A DNA stretch of 64,000 nucleotides from Lachnospiraceae bacterium A4 (GTDB lineage Bacteria; Bacillota; Clostridia; Lachnospirales; Lachnospiraceae). Positions 18,131 through 26,795 of this stretch are shown piece after piece. The stretch is taken from positions 41,551 to 105,550 of the forward strand of contig KE159537.1 in NCBI GenBank assembly GCA_000403215.2. The letters are read 5' to 3'. A model generated the notes under the pieces. The model saw only the letters and a program-made list of their open reading frames with translations. It did no database searches and was not told where the DNA came from. Every line of letters starts with the position of its first letter. The first letter of the stretch is position 1. The position numbers and the translations under genes were made by a program.

Positions 18131-18392
18131 TTTTCCTCAATCTGTTTTGTCTGCCCACACTTCGAAGCACGGTCTGTATTTTCTCTGTCTCCGCAAGCGC
18201 CGCAGCGTCAAGGCGGACATATCCGCCCTCTTCCTCGCACTGCCTCAGCATATCTTCTATAATCTCTATGCTGACTTGCAGGACATGCGGGCACAATTTT
18301 TTAACCAGCCCCTCCCTGCGAATCGAAGCAAGATCGTCCGGCTTGGAGAAATCTTTTCCCAGAATCTCCTTACAGCGTGTCTTTCCACCCAT
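18063..18392 (-). CDS. uncharacterised ORF overlapping the EAL remnant
   Basis: A 109-residue frame with a plausible helical stretch (KKLCPHVLQVSIEIIEDMLRQCEEE, DAAALAETEKIQTVLRSVG). It ends in a different frame within the EAL remnant. AAAGGAG is about 18 bases upstream of its ATG, which is too far. It may be the frameshifted upstream part of the same decayed signalling protein rather than a gene of its own. I do not recognise it. Confidence 0.25.
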   Translation of the reverse strand: MGGKTRCKEILGKDFSKPDDLASIRREGLVKKLCPHVLQVSIEIIEDMLRQCEEEGGYVRLDAAALAETEKIQTVLRSVGRQNRLRKMDLSRWPDGNAAKNEWLHTADG

Positions 18393-18428
18393 ACGCTTTC
18401 AATACGATAACTCCTTTCCAAAAGAAAA

Positions 18429-18698
18429 CTATATGACATAAAAAGAACGCTCGCCCTCCTTAATGGGAAGCTCACAGGAATCGATGGAATCAATCACGAT
18501 ATAATCACTCTTGTTGATCATCACCAGCATTCTGTTGATGGCTTCCTCTGGCCCCTGTGCCTCCATCTCCACCGAACCATCAGTCTGATTTTTAGCCCAG
18601 CCAGTGATTCCCATGCCGTTTGCAGCGTATTTTGCCCGATAGCGGAATCCGACGCCCTGCACTCTGCCTGTGAAACGAAAATGTTTTCTAACGATCAT
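18429..18698 (-). CDS. acyP: acylphosphatase
   Basis: Hydrolyses the carboxyl-phosphate bond of acyl phosphates. The 89-residue protein has the acylphosphatase signature GRVQGVGFRYRAKYAA with the catalytic Arg, and WAKNQTDGSVEMEAQG with the catalytic Asn. I chose the ATG at 18698, with GAGGA upstream, over an in-frame start eight residues earlier. It lies 27 bp downstream of the NifX-PAS gene, so both may be co-transcribed. Confidence 0.93.
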   Translation of the reverse strand: MIVRKHFRFTGRVQGVGFRYRAKYAANGMGITGWAKNQTDGSVEMEAQGPEEAINRMLVMINKSDYIVIDSIDSCELPIKEGERSFYVI

Positions 18699-18725
18699 CT
18701 TTGCCGTCCTCACTCTGCCCAAAAA

Positions 18726-19514
18726 TCATATTTTTACAGAAAAGTCATACCGCTTTGCCGTCTCTTTATTTCTGTACTCATGTTTTTCGTAGTATCCAAT
18801 CAGCGTGCCATCGGCTTCCCGCAGCGCCACCATATAGACATCCTTATTTTCTTTCTCGTTATAAAAAGTATAAATTCTGTTATGGTCTGCGCATTCTCCA
18901 AACCACAGCACCACTTTTTTAATCATCTCGGCAGACTGCGTATTGTGGCAGTCCAGCAGGCTTTGTCCGATAAGCGCCTGCCCGCCTCGTTTTTCATAGC
19001 GGGCAACTGCCGCCGGATTCATATAGAGAATCTCGTGTGACAGATTGCAGATGACAACAGCGCACCGGTCCTCATCAATGATACTCTTGAAATAATTCGC
19101 TAATTCCATCGTCAAATTTTCCTTCTTTCTTATATGCGCTTTCTCGCCGCAGGAGTGCGCACCGCAGTCATGTCCATGTTCATGATGGCCGCAGTGTACA
19201 TCCGGGTTATAGGCGAGTGTCCCCGCCAGAAACGCACTGACAGCCTCGTCCGCATTTCCTGAAATACCACCATAAAGCTGTATGCCCGCCGCTGCAAGCG
19301 CATTCTGTGCACCGCCGCCAATTCCGCCGCAGAGCAGCGTATCGACATCGTACTGTGTCAGAAAGCCCGCAAGCGCCCCATGACCACTCCCCTGTGTGTC
19401 CACCACTTGTTCGTTCTGTACTGCACCGTTTTCCACCTCATACAGTTTAAACTGCTGTGTGTGTCCAAAGTGCTGGAAAACCATTCCATCTTCATAGGTT
19501 ACTGCAATTTTCAT
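18726..19514 (-). CDS. NifX/NifB-type Fe-Mo cofactor domain fused to a PAS domain
   Basis: The 262-residue protein starts with a dinitrogenase iron-molybdenum cofactor domain (about 1-110: MKIAVTYEDGMVFQHFGHT, LLCGGIGGGAQNALAAAGI). A His/Cys-rich linker follows (HCGHHEHGHDCGAHSCGEKAH, about 113-134), then a PAS-like domain (about 140-255: DRCAVVICNLSHEILYMNPAAVARYEKRGG, HNTQSAEMIKKVV, VALREADGTLIGYYEKH). The two parts are usually separate small proteins. An internal ATG at the PAS boundary could allow a second product. The linker suggests metal binding. The function is not known. Confidence 0.8.
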   Translation of the reverse strand: MKIAVTYEDGMVFQHFGHTQQFKLYEVENGAVQNEQVVDTQGSGHGALAGFLTQYDVDTLLCGGIGGGAQNALAAAGIQLYGGISGNADEAVSAFLAGTLAYNPDVHCGHHEHGHDCGAHSCGEKAHIRKKENLTMELANYFKSIIDEDRCAVVICNLSHEILYMNPAAVARYEKRGGQALIGQSLLDCHNTQSAEMIKKVVLWFGECADHNRIYTFYNEKENKDVYMVALREADGTLIGYYEKHEYRNKETAKRYDFSVKI

Positions 19515-19570
19515 CTTTTTATTTTCCCTTCTTAATTTAATACTTTCTTATTCAAAATTTTTTCAATACT

Positions 19571-20374
19571 TCATCTCTCAAATTCATGCGCATATTTCTT
19601 AAAAAATGCATAATATGCCCGCACATTGCCCAGCTCTGTCCAGCGCTTGACATCTACCACCTCCTCATCTAAGTCATAAATCTTTGCCCCTCTCATAGAG
19701 AGCAGAAAGGGAGAATGTGTCGCAATCACAAACTGACAGCCGAAAAAGCGGACTGAATCTTCCAAAAAGCGCAGCAGCTCCTGCTGTTTTTCCGGTGACA
19801 GACTGTTCTCCGGCTCGTCGAGCAGATACAGTCCGTTTTCTTTTATTTTGTCTGCAAAATAGAGAAATGCGCTCTCTCCATTGGAGTGCTCTCTGACATT
19901 ATCCTGTAAGCTGTCGCGCACAAACTTTGACTTTGTATTGCGCCGCGCCGCGTTAATCTTTTTGAGCCGCTCATAATCCTCCATGGAATGCATCTGAAAT
20001 TTCGCATATTTTGCCTCTTGGTATTCCTCAAACAGTTCCTCGCGCCTCTGGTCTATGCCTTCATTGATACAGCGCAGATTAAGCATAAAATCAAACACAT
20101 CATCACTTGTTATAATCCTGCTTTCTTTTGGAATACGCCCAACCGCCTCGAACGAACATATTTTCGTATAATCTCCGAAAAAATTAGAACGGTTATACAA
20201 TGTGTCGCGCGCAAGCCCAAGCTTCTCGGCAATGACATTGAGCGCCGTTGTCTTGCCTGAACCATTTCCGCCGTACAGAATCGTCACCGGCTCAAAGTCA
20301 AGCATTTTGAGCTGATGCGCGGAGAGTATCAAAAAGGGATAGACCGTGTCATAACAGGTATGCTTCTGCTTCAT
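19571..20374 (-). CDS. AAA (ABC-type) ATPase, AAA_21-like
   Basis: The ~267-residue protein has Walker A GGNGSGKTT near residue 37 and Walker B GLYLLDEPENSLSPEKQ, followed by FVIATHSPFLLSMRGA, the pattern of stand-alone SMC/ABC-like ATPases. No partner gene is adjacent. An IS1182-type element is inserted only 26 bp upstream of the chosen ATG, which probably separates the gene from its native promoter. The start is unsure, because a GGAGGG lies 15 bases upstream and a longer in-frame version would run into the IS. Confidence 0.75.
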   Translation of the reverse strand: MKQKHTCYDTVYPFLILSAHQLKMLDFEPVTILYGGNGSGKTTALNVIAEKLGLARDTLYNRSNFFGDYTKICSFEAVGRIPKESRIITSDDVFDFMLNLRCINEGIDQRREELFEEYQEAKYAKFQMHSMEDYERLKKINAARRNTKSKFVRDSLQDNVREHSNGESAFLYFADKIKENGLYLLDEPENSLSPEKQQELLRFLEDSVRFFGCQFVIATHSPFLLSMRGAKIYDLDEEVVDVKRWTELGNVRAYYAFFKKYAHEFER

Positions 20375-20489
20375 AGTAAAGTCATACTCCCTCCCCCCCA
20401 GGCTGTCCGAAAACCCACAATTTTTGGCCATTTTGGGCACAAAAAATGCCAGGTTTTTCGGACATTATTTGTCCGTTTATAGTTACCTG

Positions 20490-20514
20490 ACCTCGAAAAC
20501 TGAATAAAATACGC
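20490..20514. repeat. inner inverted repeat of the IS, left arm
   Basis: This 25-bp sequence matches the complement of 22360-22384 with two mismatches. It lies 23 bp beyond the transposase stop codon. Confidence 0.75.
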
Positions 20515-20536
20515 TTTTTTGTTGTTATTTTTCCCA

Positions 20537-22273
20537 TTATGCTGCAACAAGTGCCATCAGTTCTTCAAATGAGAACATGTTACACGCCCTGGACAGGTTA
20601 TATCCCATGGCCATGAGCGCAAATTCCCCACCTACTTTCTGTTTACCCTTTAACAGAAAGCAGGCTGCTCCCATTGCTCGTTTTATTGTTCCAAACGGAT
20701 GCTCTGAAATACACATCCGCTGGTTCATTTTTTCCCTGTCCGGCCTGAGTTTAAACCTGACTACCTTTTTCTTTTCAAAATGGTACTTTGCCTTCTTCTG
20801 GTTCTTTTTTCCTGGTTTCTCTGTTTCTTCTTCTGAGTTTTCCGCTTCTTCCGGTTTCCACCACTTTGCTTTCTTTTCCAGGCTGTCTTTGCCAAAATCC
20901 GTTTCCTTCCAGTTCGTGTTTCCCTTCCCGTTCACACACTTATCACGGTATGGGCATCCCTTGCACGCCTGCCTGTTGGCATATCTTGTCGCCCCATTTT
21001 TTTTGATGCTTTTTCTCCTGAGGATTTCCCCTCCGGGACAGTAAACCAGATCCCTTTCCGGATCCCTGACAAAATACCCTTCCCCTGCACGGTTTTTCAT
21101 TTCCTCTTCTGTTCCATAGGGGCTCTCCACTTTTTGTTCCGGCCCGTCCGAAACTTTTCTCCTTACCTCTGCTACCTCCATACCTTCTATTACATCCGCA
21201 TATGCTTCCGGCACCACTCCCGCATGAAGACATCTCTTCAGTTCTTCTGCATTCGTGCCTGCTGTATTTAACTCCCCTGCTTCCTCATACTCGATCTCCA
21301 GTTCATATGTGTCCTGTCCGTCTGGCAGAATGACATTAGGAATAATTCCTTTCTCAAGACATGACACCATATCTTCGGCCTGTTCGTATCCCTTATCTGC
21401 CACAGCTTCAATAATCCTGTCCCCGGCTTCCTGTTTAATGGACTCCGCTGTCGGAGCAATTAATCCATGGTCTGTTGCCTGGTTTGTCGCCAGGTAATCC
21501 ATGATCAGGTGCGTCTCTGAATCCACTGCTGTCTGGACATTGTACGACACGTCCATTCCATTTTTATTTTTCATCAGCCGCGCATCTGCATCTGTCAGTG
21601 AAATCTGCGTGTGGTTTTCTTTCTCCATCAGTTCCCTGTATGAACGGTATTTCTCCAGTCTTTCCTCTGCCTCCTTCAGTTTTGCTTCCAGTTCTTCCCT
21701 GGTCAGCGTTCCACTGGCAGCCTCCTCCTCTTTATCCGCTTCCTCTATCAGCCGCAGGTATTCCTGTGTGTGGTCTTCCAGCCACTTTATCCTGTCATCC
21801 AGTTTCATAATGGTAAAATTGCTGTCTTTTCCATTCCAGGCTTTAAACTTACTCCCATCTATAGACACGTATCCTGTTTCCAGATCTACGGTTACCCTTT
21901 TTAGAAATTCCTTAAATACTTCCTTTAAATTGTCTGCATTGTCTTTCCTGAAATCAGATATCGTGCGGAAGTCAGGACGGAGTCCGCCAAGCATCCACAT
22001 AACTTCAATGTTTGTGACGCATGCCGCCTCAAGTTTTCTGGATGACCGGATGTTATTGCGGTATCCGTATAGATATAGTTTCAGCATACTCTGCGGATCA
22101 TAACATGGCCTTCCTTCAAAACTTGGTTCTGTTTTTTCGAATCCCATCTCTTTTAAGTCTATGTGATCCACAAAACAATCGATTACTCTTGCAATACTAT
22201 CCCATTCCACCATGGAATCAAGTGTATTTATTACCGCCTGGTTTCTATTGATAGGTTTTACTATATATGGCAT
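20537..22273 (-). CDS. IS1182 family transposase
   Basis: The ~578-residue protein has an N-terminal DUF772/InsH-type domain (FEGRPCYDPQSMLKLYLYGY, then RTISDFRKDN), a DDE catalytic core starting with YVSIDGSKFKA, and the C-terminal Cys-rich segment CKGCPYRDKCVNGKGN and DREKMNQRMCISEHPFGTIKRAMG typical of the family. It appears intact, so the element may be active. ATG 22273 and GTG 22282 are both possible starts; ribosome sites are weak, as is common for transposases. Confidence 0.93.
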   Translation of the reverse strand: MPYIVKPINRNQAVINTLDSMVEWDSIARVIDCFVDHIDLKEMGFEKTEPSFEGRPCYDPQSMLKLYLYGYRNNIRSSRKLEAACVTNIEVMWMLGGLRPDFRTISDFRKDNADNLKEVFKEFLKRVTVDLETGYVSIDGSKFKAWNGKDSNFTIMKLDDRIKWLEDHTQEYLRLIEEADKEEEAASGTLTREELEAKLKEAEERLEKYRSYRELMEKENHTQISLTDADARLMKNKNGMDVSYNVQTAVDSETHLIMDYLATNQATDHGLIAPTAESIKQEAGDRIIEAVADKGYEQAEDMVSCLEKGIIPNVILPDGQDTYELEIEYEEAGELNTAGTNAEELKRCLHAGVVPEAYADVIEGMEVAEVRRKVSDGPEQKVESPYGTEEEMKNRAGEGYFVRDPERDLVYCPGGEILRRKSIKKNGATRYANRQACKGCPYRDKCVNGKGNTNWKETDFGKDSLEKKAKWWKPEEAENSEEETEKPGKKNQKKAKYHFEKKKVVRFKLRPDREKMNQRMCISEHPFGTIKRAMGAACFLLKGKQKVGGEFALMAMGYNLSRACNMFSFEELMALVAA

Positions 22274-22359
22274 GGAAAACACCCCGCTAAACTGGAACTT
22301 TTAAGATACTCCCATTATACCAGATATTGGTGGAAAAGTCCCACATATTTGTTTATTTA

Positions 22360-22384
22360 GCGTACTTTATTCAGTTTTCAAGGT
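22360..22384. repeat. inner inverted repeat of the IS, right arm
   Basis: Reverse complement of 20490-20514 with two mismatches. The motif CCTTGAAAACTGAATA also resembles sequences found in Firmicute 16S-23S spacers. Confidence 0.75.
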
Positions 22385-22564
22385 GCATTTATAAAAATCG
22401 CTCTGTAAGCGTTTTTTAGCTCTGTTTGGGCGATAATCCTACGTTTAAAATCCTGTTATCGCCTCTCAGGGGTTTTCGGACAGTCTCCCCTGTCTGGAAA
22501 TGAAAAATGTGTTAAATAAATCATACAAATCCCCCATGCCGCCCAAAGGCAGCTTTAGCAACAT

Positions 22565-24163
22565 TCACAATAGTGCCTCCACAATTGTTTTCTCCCGAAT
22601 TGTTATGGTCTTGAGTCCTGTCTCTTTTTTCTTGTTGAAATTAAAGCTGAGCAGATATCCTTTGTTCTGGTGAAAATAATCCAGATAATCTGTGAGCTGC
22701 TGTTCACCGCGCTCATTGTACTCATTTCCGCGCCAAATCTTCATCTCTATAATGAATTGTTCTCCCGCGTAATCCACAATGATATCAGTCCGCCGCTCAT
22801 CTCTTGTCTGTGCCTCAATATAGTAATTACCTGTGCCGTTTATAATGGGTCTTAAATACAACAGGAAAAATTTGCGCCCATAGTCCTCGACAAACTTTCT
22901 GTCATTTTCACCGTATATATCATTAAAATGCGTTACAAATTTTTCCAGCACACATTCCATGTTGAGCCTGCCCTCCACGACAAACTGGTTTCTGTCCTCC
23001 TTTGCCTTTCTGCTCATTGCGCTTGACAGTTCTTCCTCGGACAAGAATAGATTGTACAACCGCGTCTCAAAAATACGGTTTGCAACGTTGACGTTCACAC
23101 CATTCTCTGTAGCATATCCAAACATGCATGCAAGCTCAATCGTATGATTATATGGATTATATGCAATCTTTTCACCCTGAAACAGCATCAGATAAAACAT
23201 CTCCTTCAATTCGGGATATTCACTGATATGTTTAAACATACTGTCAAACAGGGTTGCCCTTGTCCGCAGCATGGTTTTGACTGCCTGCCCAACTCCCTCT
23301 TTCGTCCAAATCCTCTTTCCGACTGTAAACGGCTCTTGTAATGGCAGTTTTTCGTCCATTATTTTGCAGAGTGCAGATACCAGATATGGGTATCCCGATG
23401 TATATTGAAAAAGTTCACTGGCAAGAACCTCCGCGTCCATTCCTGTGTGATGTTCGGCTTCATATTCTGTGAGCATCTCTCTGATCTGGCTGGCTGAAAA
23501 ACTCATATCAATATCAAAGTCCGCCGCAATGTTCCAAGGACTGTTATACTGATGCTCAGAATCAGGCCGTATTTTCAATTTCAGATTCTTAATGTCATAT
23601 ACCCCTGCCAGTATCACAGAATGAAAAATCGGGCGCAGCTCCCTGTCCAGATAATACCGCCTAAGCTGTGCAAGAAAATCAAGAAAGACCTGATTGTTTG
23701 ACGCACTGTCCACCTCGTCAATCATCATGACAACCGGTTTGCCAGCCAAACTGCACACAAAGCTAAGGCTGGCGAACAGTTCCCGCATTGTCCGTTCTGT
23801 CCCGCTCTCCATAAAATCCTTTAATGGTTTGAGCACACGCTCTTTTTCAGCAGTATCCATCTTGGCATTGTCAAAAGCAAATAAAAATTCTTCGGTAAAA
23901 GCCCGCGTAAAAGTCTGTGCGTTGGCAAACTCCTCGCTCCCGATTCCCTGAAAATCCAACAAGACCACAATATAGTCCCGCCGCAAGTACTCTGCCAGAG
24001 CCATAAGTGTTGTCGTCTTGCCATACTGGCGTCCCCTGTTGATGACAAAATACTTCTCTCTGTCCACATACTGTTCCTTGATTGCCTTCAAGCGCCCTCC
24101 GAGCGGAACCATATAATGCTTGTCCGGCTTGCAGCGTCCTTCTGTATTAAAATAACGCGTCAT
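22565..24163 (-). CDS. AAA-ATPase with C-terminal PD-(D/E)XK nuclease-like domain
   Basis: The ~532-residue protein belongs to the large group of AAA-ATPase-like/PD-(D/E)XK proteins common in gut anaerobes. Visible parts are Walker A NRGRQYGKTTTL (about residue 45), Walker B VVMMIDEVDSAS, the sensor-like RPIFHSVILAGVYDIKNLK, and a C-terminal nuclease motif RTDIIVDYAGEQFIIEMKIW (Asp, then E-x-K). GAAGGGAG lies 8 bases before ATG 24163. The cellular role is unknown; a link to defence or mobile DNA is often proposed but not shown by this sequence. MATE lies just upstream. Confidence 0.85.
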   Translation of the reverse strand: MTRYFNTEGRCKPDKHYMVPLGGRLKAIKEQYVDREKYFVINRGRQYGKTTTLMALAEYLRRDYIVVLLDFQGIGSEEFANAQTFTRAFTEEFLFAFDNAKMDTAEKERVLKPLKDFMESGTERTMRELFASLSFVCSLAGKPVVMMIDEVDSASNNQVFLDFLAQLRRYYLDRELRPIFHSVILAGVYDIKNLKLKIRPDSEHQYNSPWNIAADFDIDMSFSASQIREMLTEYEAEHHTGMDAEVLASELFQYTSGYPYLVSALCKIMDEKLPLQEPFTVGKRIWTKEGVGQAVKTMLRTRATLFDSMFKHISEYPELKEMFYLMLFQGEKIAYNPYNHTIELACMFGYATENGVNVNVANRIFETRLYNLFLSEEELSSAMSRKAKEDRNQFVVEGRLNMECVLEKFVTHFNDIYGENDRKFVEDYGRKFFLLYLRPIINGTGNYYIEAQTRDERRTDIIVDYAGEQFIIEMKIWRGNEYNERGEQQLTDYLDYFHQNKGYLLSFNFNKKKETGLKTITIREKTIVEALL

Positions 24164-24215
24164 TATCCAGTCTCCCTTCTCTATCCAATATATCACAGAT
24201 CCCCCGTTCACGCAC

Positions 24216-25571
24216 TCAATTTTTCATCTGTTTCCAATACACTGCAAAAAGAATCATATCCGCAAACAGCCACGCGGATACCTCGCCCCAGAAAATGCCG
24301 TCGCTTCCGATAAACTTTGTCAGGACTACCGCACACAAAAGCCGCATTGCCAGTTGTGCAAAGCTCGAAAGCATGGGCACTACTGCATTGTTGATGCCTT
24401 GCAGGGCAGCACGCAGAATATACAAACTATAAAGAAACGGAAAAAAGACTGCCAGAATATTCAGGAAACGGCAGCCATAGCTTAGTATTTCACCTGTCGC
24501 CTCGGACGTGTCAACAAACAGGCGCAGAATGCCTTGTCCGCCAAAAAACATCACAGCAGAGCAAAGTACGGACACGGCAGTTCCCATGATCAGGCTGGCA
24601 CGGACGCCCTCTCTGATACGGCTTTTTTTGCCTGCACCGTAATTCTGTGAGACATACGCTGCCGCCGCCAGTCCGAAGGAGGACGCCGCGATTTCCAGCA
24701 AGCCATACAGCTTGACCGCTGCGGTGTATCCAGCAAGAAACGTAATATCATACTGGTTGATGCGGTTCACTACAATCAGTCCGCCAACAGAAGTAATAAC
24801 ACTCTGTAATGCCATTGGGATTCCCAGCCTGAGCAGTTTGGCGGTAATCGTTTTGTCGTCAAAACCATCATTTTCTTTCTTATGGCTGTCAGAGGAGGCA
24901 CAGGAAGCTGAACAAGAAGAATATTTATAAAAATAATATCCGCAGACCAGCATAACCAGACACTCTGAAAGGATTGTCCCAAGCGCGGCGCCTGCGATTC
25001 CAAACTCTAAGATATTGACAAATAAAATATCAAGGACAATGTTGCACAGCGAGGACGCTGTCATTGCAAACAGCGGTATGCGGCTGTTTCCCCTGCTTCT
25101 CAATGCCCCTGAGAACAGTTGGTAAAACACCAGAAATGGAATCCCCAGAAAGATAATATTCACATACTCCCGCGCCATATCATAGACTTCTTCTTTTGTG
25201 CCCAGCAGACGGAGCAGCACACCCGATAACATCAAAAATAGCAACGTCAGAGAAACCGCAAGTACAATACAGATTTTCTTTGCCCTGTCGTAATAGCGCT
25301 GAAATTCCTCCTCGTTTTTCTCGCCAAAGCTGTTTCCTAACAAGATGCAAAAGCCTTGGACCAGTCCAATCACCACCCCGTTTACCAGGAAAATAAGCCA
25401 TTCTGTGCCGCCGACTGCGGCAAGCCCCAGTGTGCCGGCGTTCTTTCCGATAATTATGGTGTCCACAAATGTGTACATCTGCTGAAACAAGTTGCCGACG
25501 ACGAGCGAAAAGGAAAATGCACCAATCAGCAAAAAGGGGCTGCCTGTTGTCAAGTCTGTGTCTTTTTTCAC
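24216..25571 (-). CDS. MATE family efflux transporter
   Basis: The 451-residue integral membrane protein has about 12 hydrophobic segments in two halves and MATE features: GNLFQQMYTFVDTIIIGKNAGTLGLAAVGG near the start and FGLAAAAYVSQNYGAGKKSRI in the second half. It would export cationic or drug-like compounds using ion gradients; the substrate is unknown. The start is probably the GTG at 25571, with AAGGAG 7 bases before it. An out-of-frame ATG overlaps and stops immediately. Confidence 0.92.
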   Translation of the reverse strand: MKKDTDLTTGSPFLLIGAFSFSLVVGNLFQQMYTFVDTIIIGKNAGTLGLAAVGGTEWLIFLVNGVVIGLVQGFCILLGNSFGEKNEEEFQRYYDRAKKICIVLAVSLTLLFLMLSGVLLRLLGTKEEVYDMAREYVNIIFLGIPFLVFYQLFSGALRSRGNSRIPLFAMTASSLCNIVLDILFVNILEFGIAGAALGTILSECLVMLVCGYYFYKYSSCSASCASSDSHKKENDGFDDKTITAKLLRLGIPMALQSVITSVGGLIVVNRINQYDITFLAGYTAAVKLYGLLEIAASSFGLAAAAYVSQNYGAGKKSRIREGVRASLIMGTAVSVLCSAVMFFGGQGILRLFVDTSEATGEILSYGCRFLNILAVFFPFLYSLYILRAALQGINNAVVPMLSSFAQLAMRLLCAVVLTKFIGSDGIFWGEVSAWLFADMILFAVYWKQMKN

Positions 25572-25606
25572 ATTGAATCTCCTTATATAAATCTTCTTCT
25601 GTATAA

Positions 25607-25650
25607 ATGTCCTTTTTCTTCACACAATTCACCGTGAAGAAAAAGGACAT
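25607..25650. repeat. perfect 17-bp inverted repeat upstream of MATE
   Basis: Arms 25607-25623 and 25634-25650 are exact complements with a 10-base loop. On neither strand is the hairpin followed by a clear T tract, so a standard terminator is doubtful. It lies 36 bp upstream of the MATE start and 16 bp after the preceding gene, where it could act in attenuation or mRNA stability. Confidence 0.7.
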
Positions 25651-25666
25651 ATCGCTTAACCTATGC

Positions 25667-26221
25667 TCAGATTACCCGGACTTCAAACGCTGTTGTCTGC
25701 GGCGGAATGCTCATTGTCATAAACGCGGCGTGACGCACCCGTACTCTCAGACCGGGAACGAGGTTCACAAAATTCATCGGCCTGCCAAAGCTGTTTAAAA
25801 TCTGTGCATCGTCTGCTACATTGAACCTTATCACGGAGGATAAATTACCGTCGCTGATCGTCGTGAAACTCCTGTTTTGTCTGTCCACGTCCACAATCCT
25901 GCCTACAGTTACCTCCTCCTGAAGCGCCCTTCCTACGATCTGTATGACATACGCTGCTGCCTGCGGCGGGATACTCCTTGTCGTCGCATTGGAAAACGCT
26001 GCATTCACAGTCATGCCCTTTTGCAGCGATCTCAGCGGAATCCGGTTGTGCTTCTCATCTAGTATCACGGTGTTGTTGCTGACATTCAGCCGTATGGTCT
26101 GATTGTCCATGCCGCAATTGGGGCAGTCTCTGTAGGAGACAAGGACGAAAGAGCCATTCCTCCCAGTCTCCACGTCCTCGATCGTCCCATTTGTAATTTG
26201 TGTCAAGAAAGTATTGTCCAT
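25667..26221 (-). CDS. uncharacterised protein with a duplicated beta-rich domain
   Basis: I do not recognise the family. The 184-residue product consists of two related halves of about 90 residues: each has a GxIxDV strand (GTIEDVETGRNGSF, GRIVDVDRQNRSF), a stretch of beta strands, then SIPPQAAAYVIQIV or SIPPQTTAFEVRVI at its end. CPNCG near residue 36 could bind metal. There is no signal peptide. AGGG lies 8 bases before the ATG at 26221; an in-frame GTG three codons earlier is less likely. Confidence 0.65.
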   Translation of the reverse strand: MDNTFLTQITNGTIEDVETGRNGSFVLVSYRDCPNCGMDNQTIRLNVSNNTVILDEKHNRIPLRSLQKGMTVNAAFSNATTRSIPPQAAAYVIQIVGRALQEEVTVGRIVDVDRQNRSFTTISDGNLSSVIRFNVADDAQILNSFGRPMNFVNLVPGLRVRVRHAAFMTMSIPPQTTAFEVRVI

Positions 26222-26263
26222 TGATGTCACCCTATGGTTTTATGATACTATATGCACGCGTTC

Positions 26264-26743
26264 TTATTCTGGATACACCAGCCTTGTTTCATCAATCCTG
26301 TACAGTACATTGTCCAGAAATCTTGCCGCAAGATAGTTTGCCATGCCCAGATTCATGTCAAGATAATTGCCGCAGTCCTTGGGGCTTGCCCCCGGAACCT
26401 CCTCTTTGAAATCCCGGATAAACTCATACAGCTCGACCATCAGCGGCACAATGTCTTTGGACTCGTAATCGCCCGCAAGAAGCAGGTAAAAACCTGTGCG
26501 GCAGCCCATTGGCCCAAAATAGATGGTTTTGCTGCCATACGTTTTGTGATTTCTCAGAAAAGTAGCCGCCAGATGCTCGATCGTATGTACTTCTGCGGTG
26601 TTCATCACGGGTTCTTCATTGGGTGAGGTCATTCTGAGGTCAAATGTTGTGATAGTACTCTCCCCAACTTGGTCTTTTCTCGAAACATACACTCCCGGCT
26701 GTAATTTGATATGGTCGATTGTAAAGCTTGTTATTTTCTCCAT
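26264..26743 (-). CDS. luxS: S-ribosylhomocysteine lyase LuxS
   Basis: LuxS splits S-ribosylhomocysteine into homocysteine and DPD, the precursor of autoinducer AI-2. The 159-residue protein has the zinc site HTIEH, a later Cys in KDCGNYLDMNL, and the conserved MGCRTGFYLLL segment. The length is typical. A strong AGGAGGAAG ribosome site precedes it. No pfs gene is adjacent. Confidence 0.97.
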   Translation of the reverse strand: MEKITSFTIDHIKLQPGVYVSRKDQVGESTITTFDLRMTSPNEEPVMNTAEVHTIEHLAATFLRNHKTYGSKTIYFGPMGCRTGFYLLLAGDYESKDIVPLMVELYEFIRDFKEEVPGASPKDCGNYLDMNLGMANYLAARFLDNVLYRIDETRLVYPE

Positions 26744-26795
26744 GTTCTTCCTCCTATTGATTTAAAATTCCTAATTGTTTCACAGTTCCTAAGCA

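Larger units (their letters stand above)
20400..22486 (-). mobile_element. IS1182-type insertion sequence
   Basis: A 2087-bp element is bounded by 17-bp inverted repeats AGRCTGTCCGAAAACCC (left 20400-20416, right 22470-22486) and flanked by CCCC on both sides, possibly a 4-bp target duplication. A second inverted pair, ACCTYGAAAACTGAATAAARTACGC, lies inside at 20490-20514 and 22360-22384 and closely frames the transposase gene. Subterminal hairpins occur at both ends. Confidence 0.8.
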
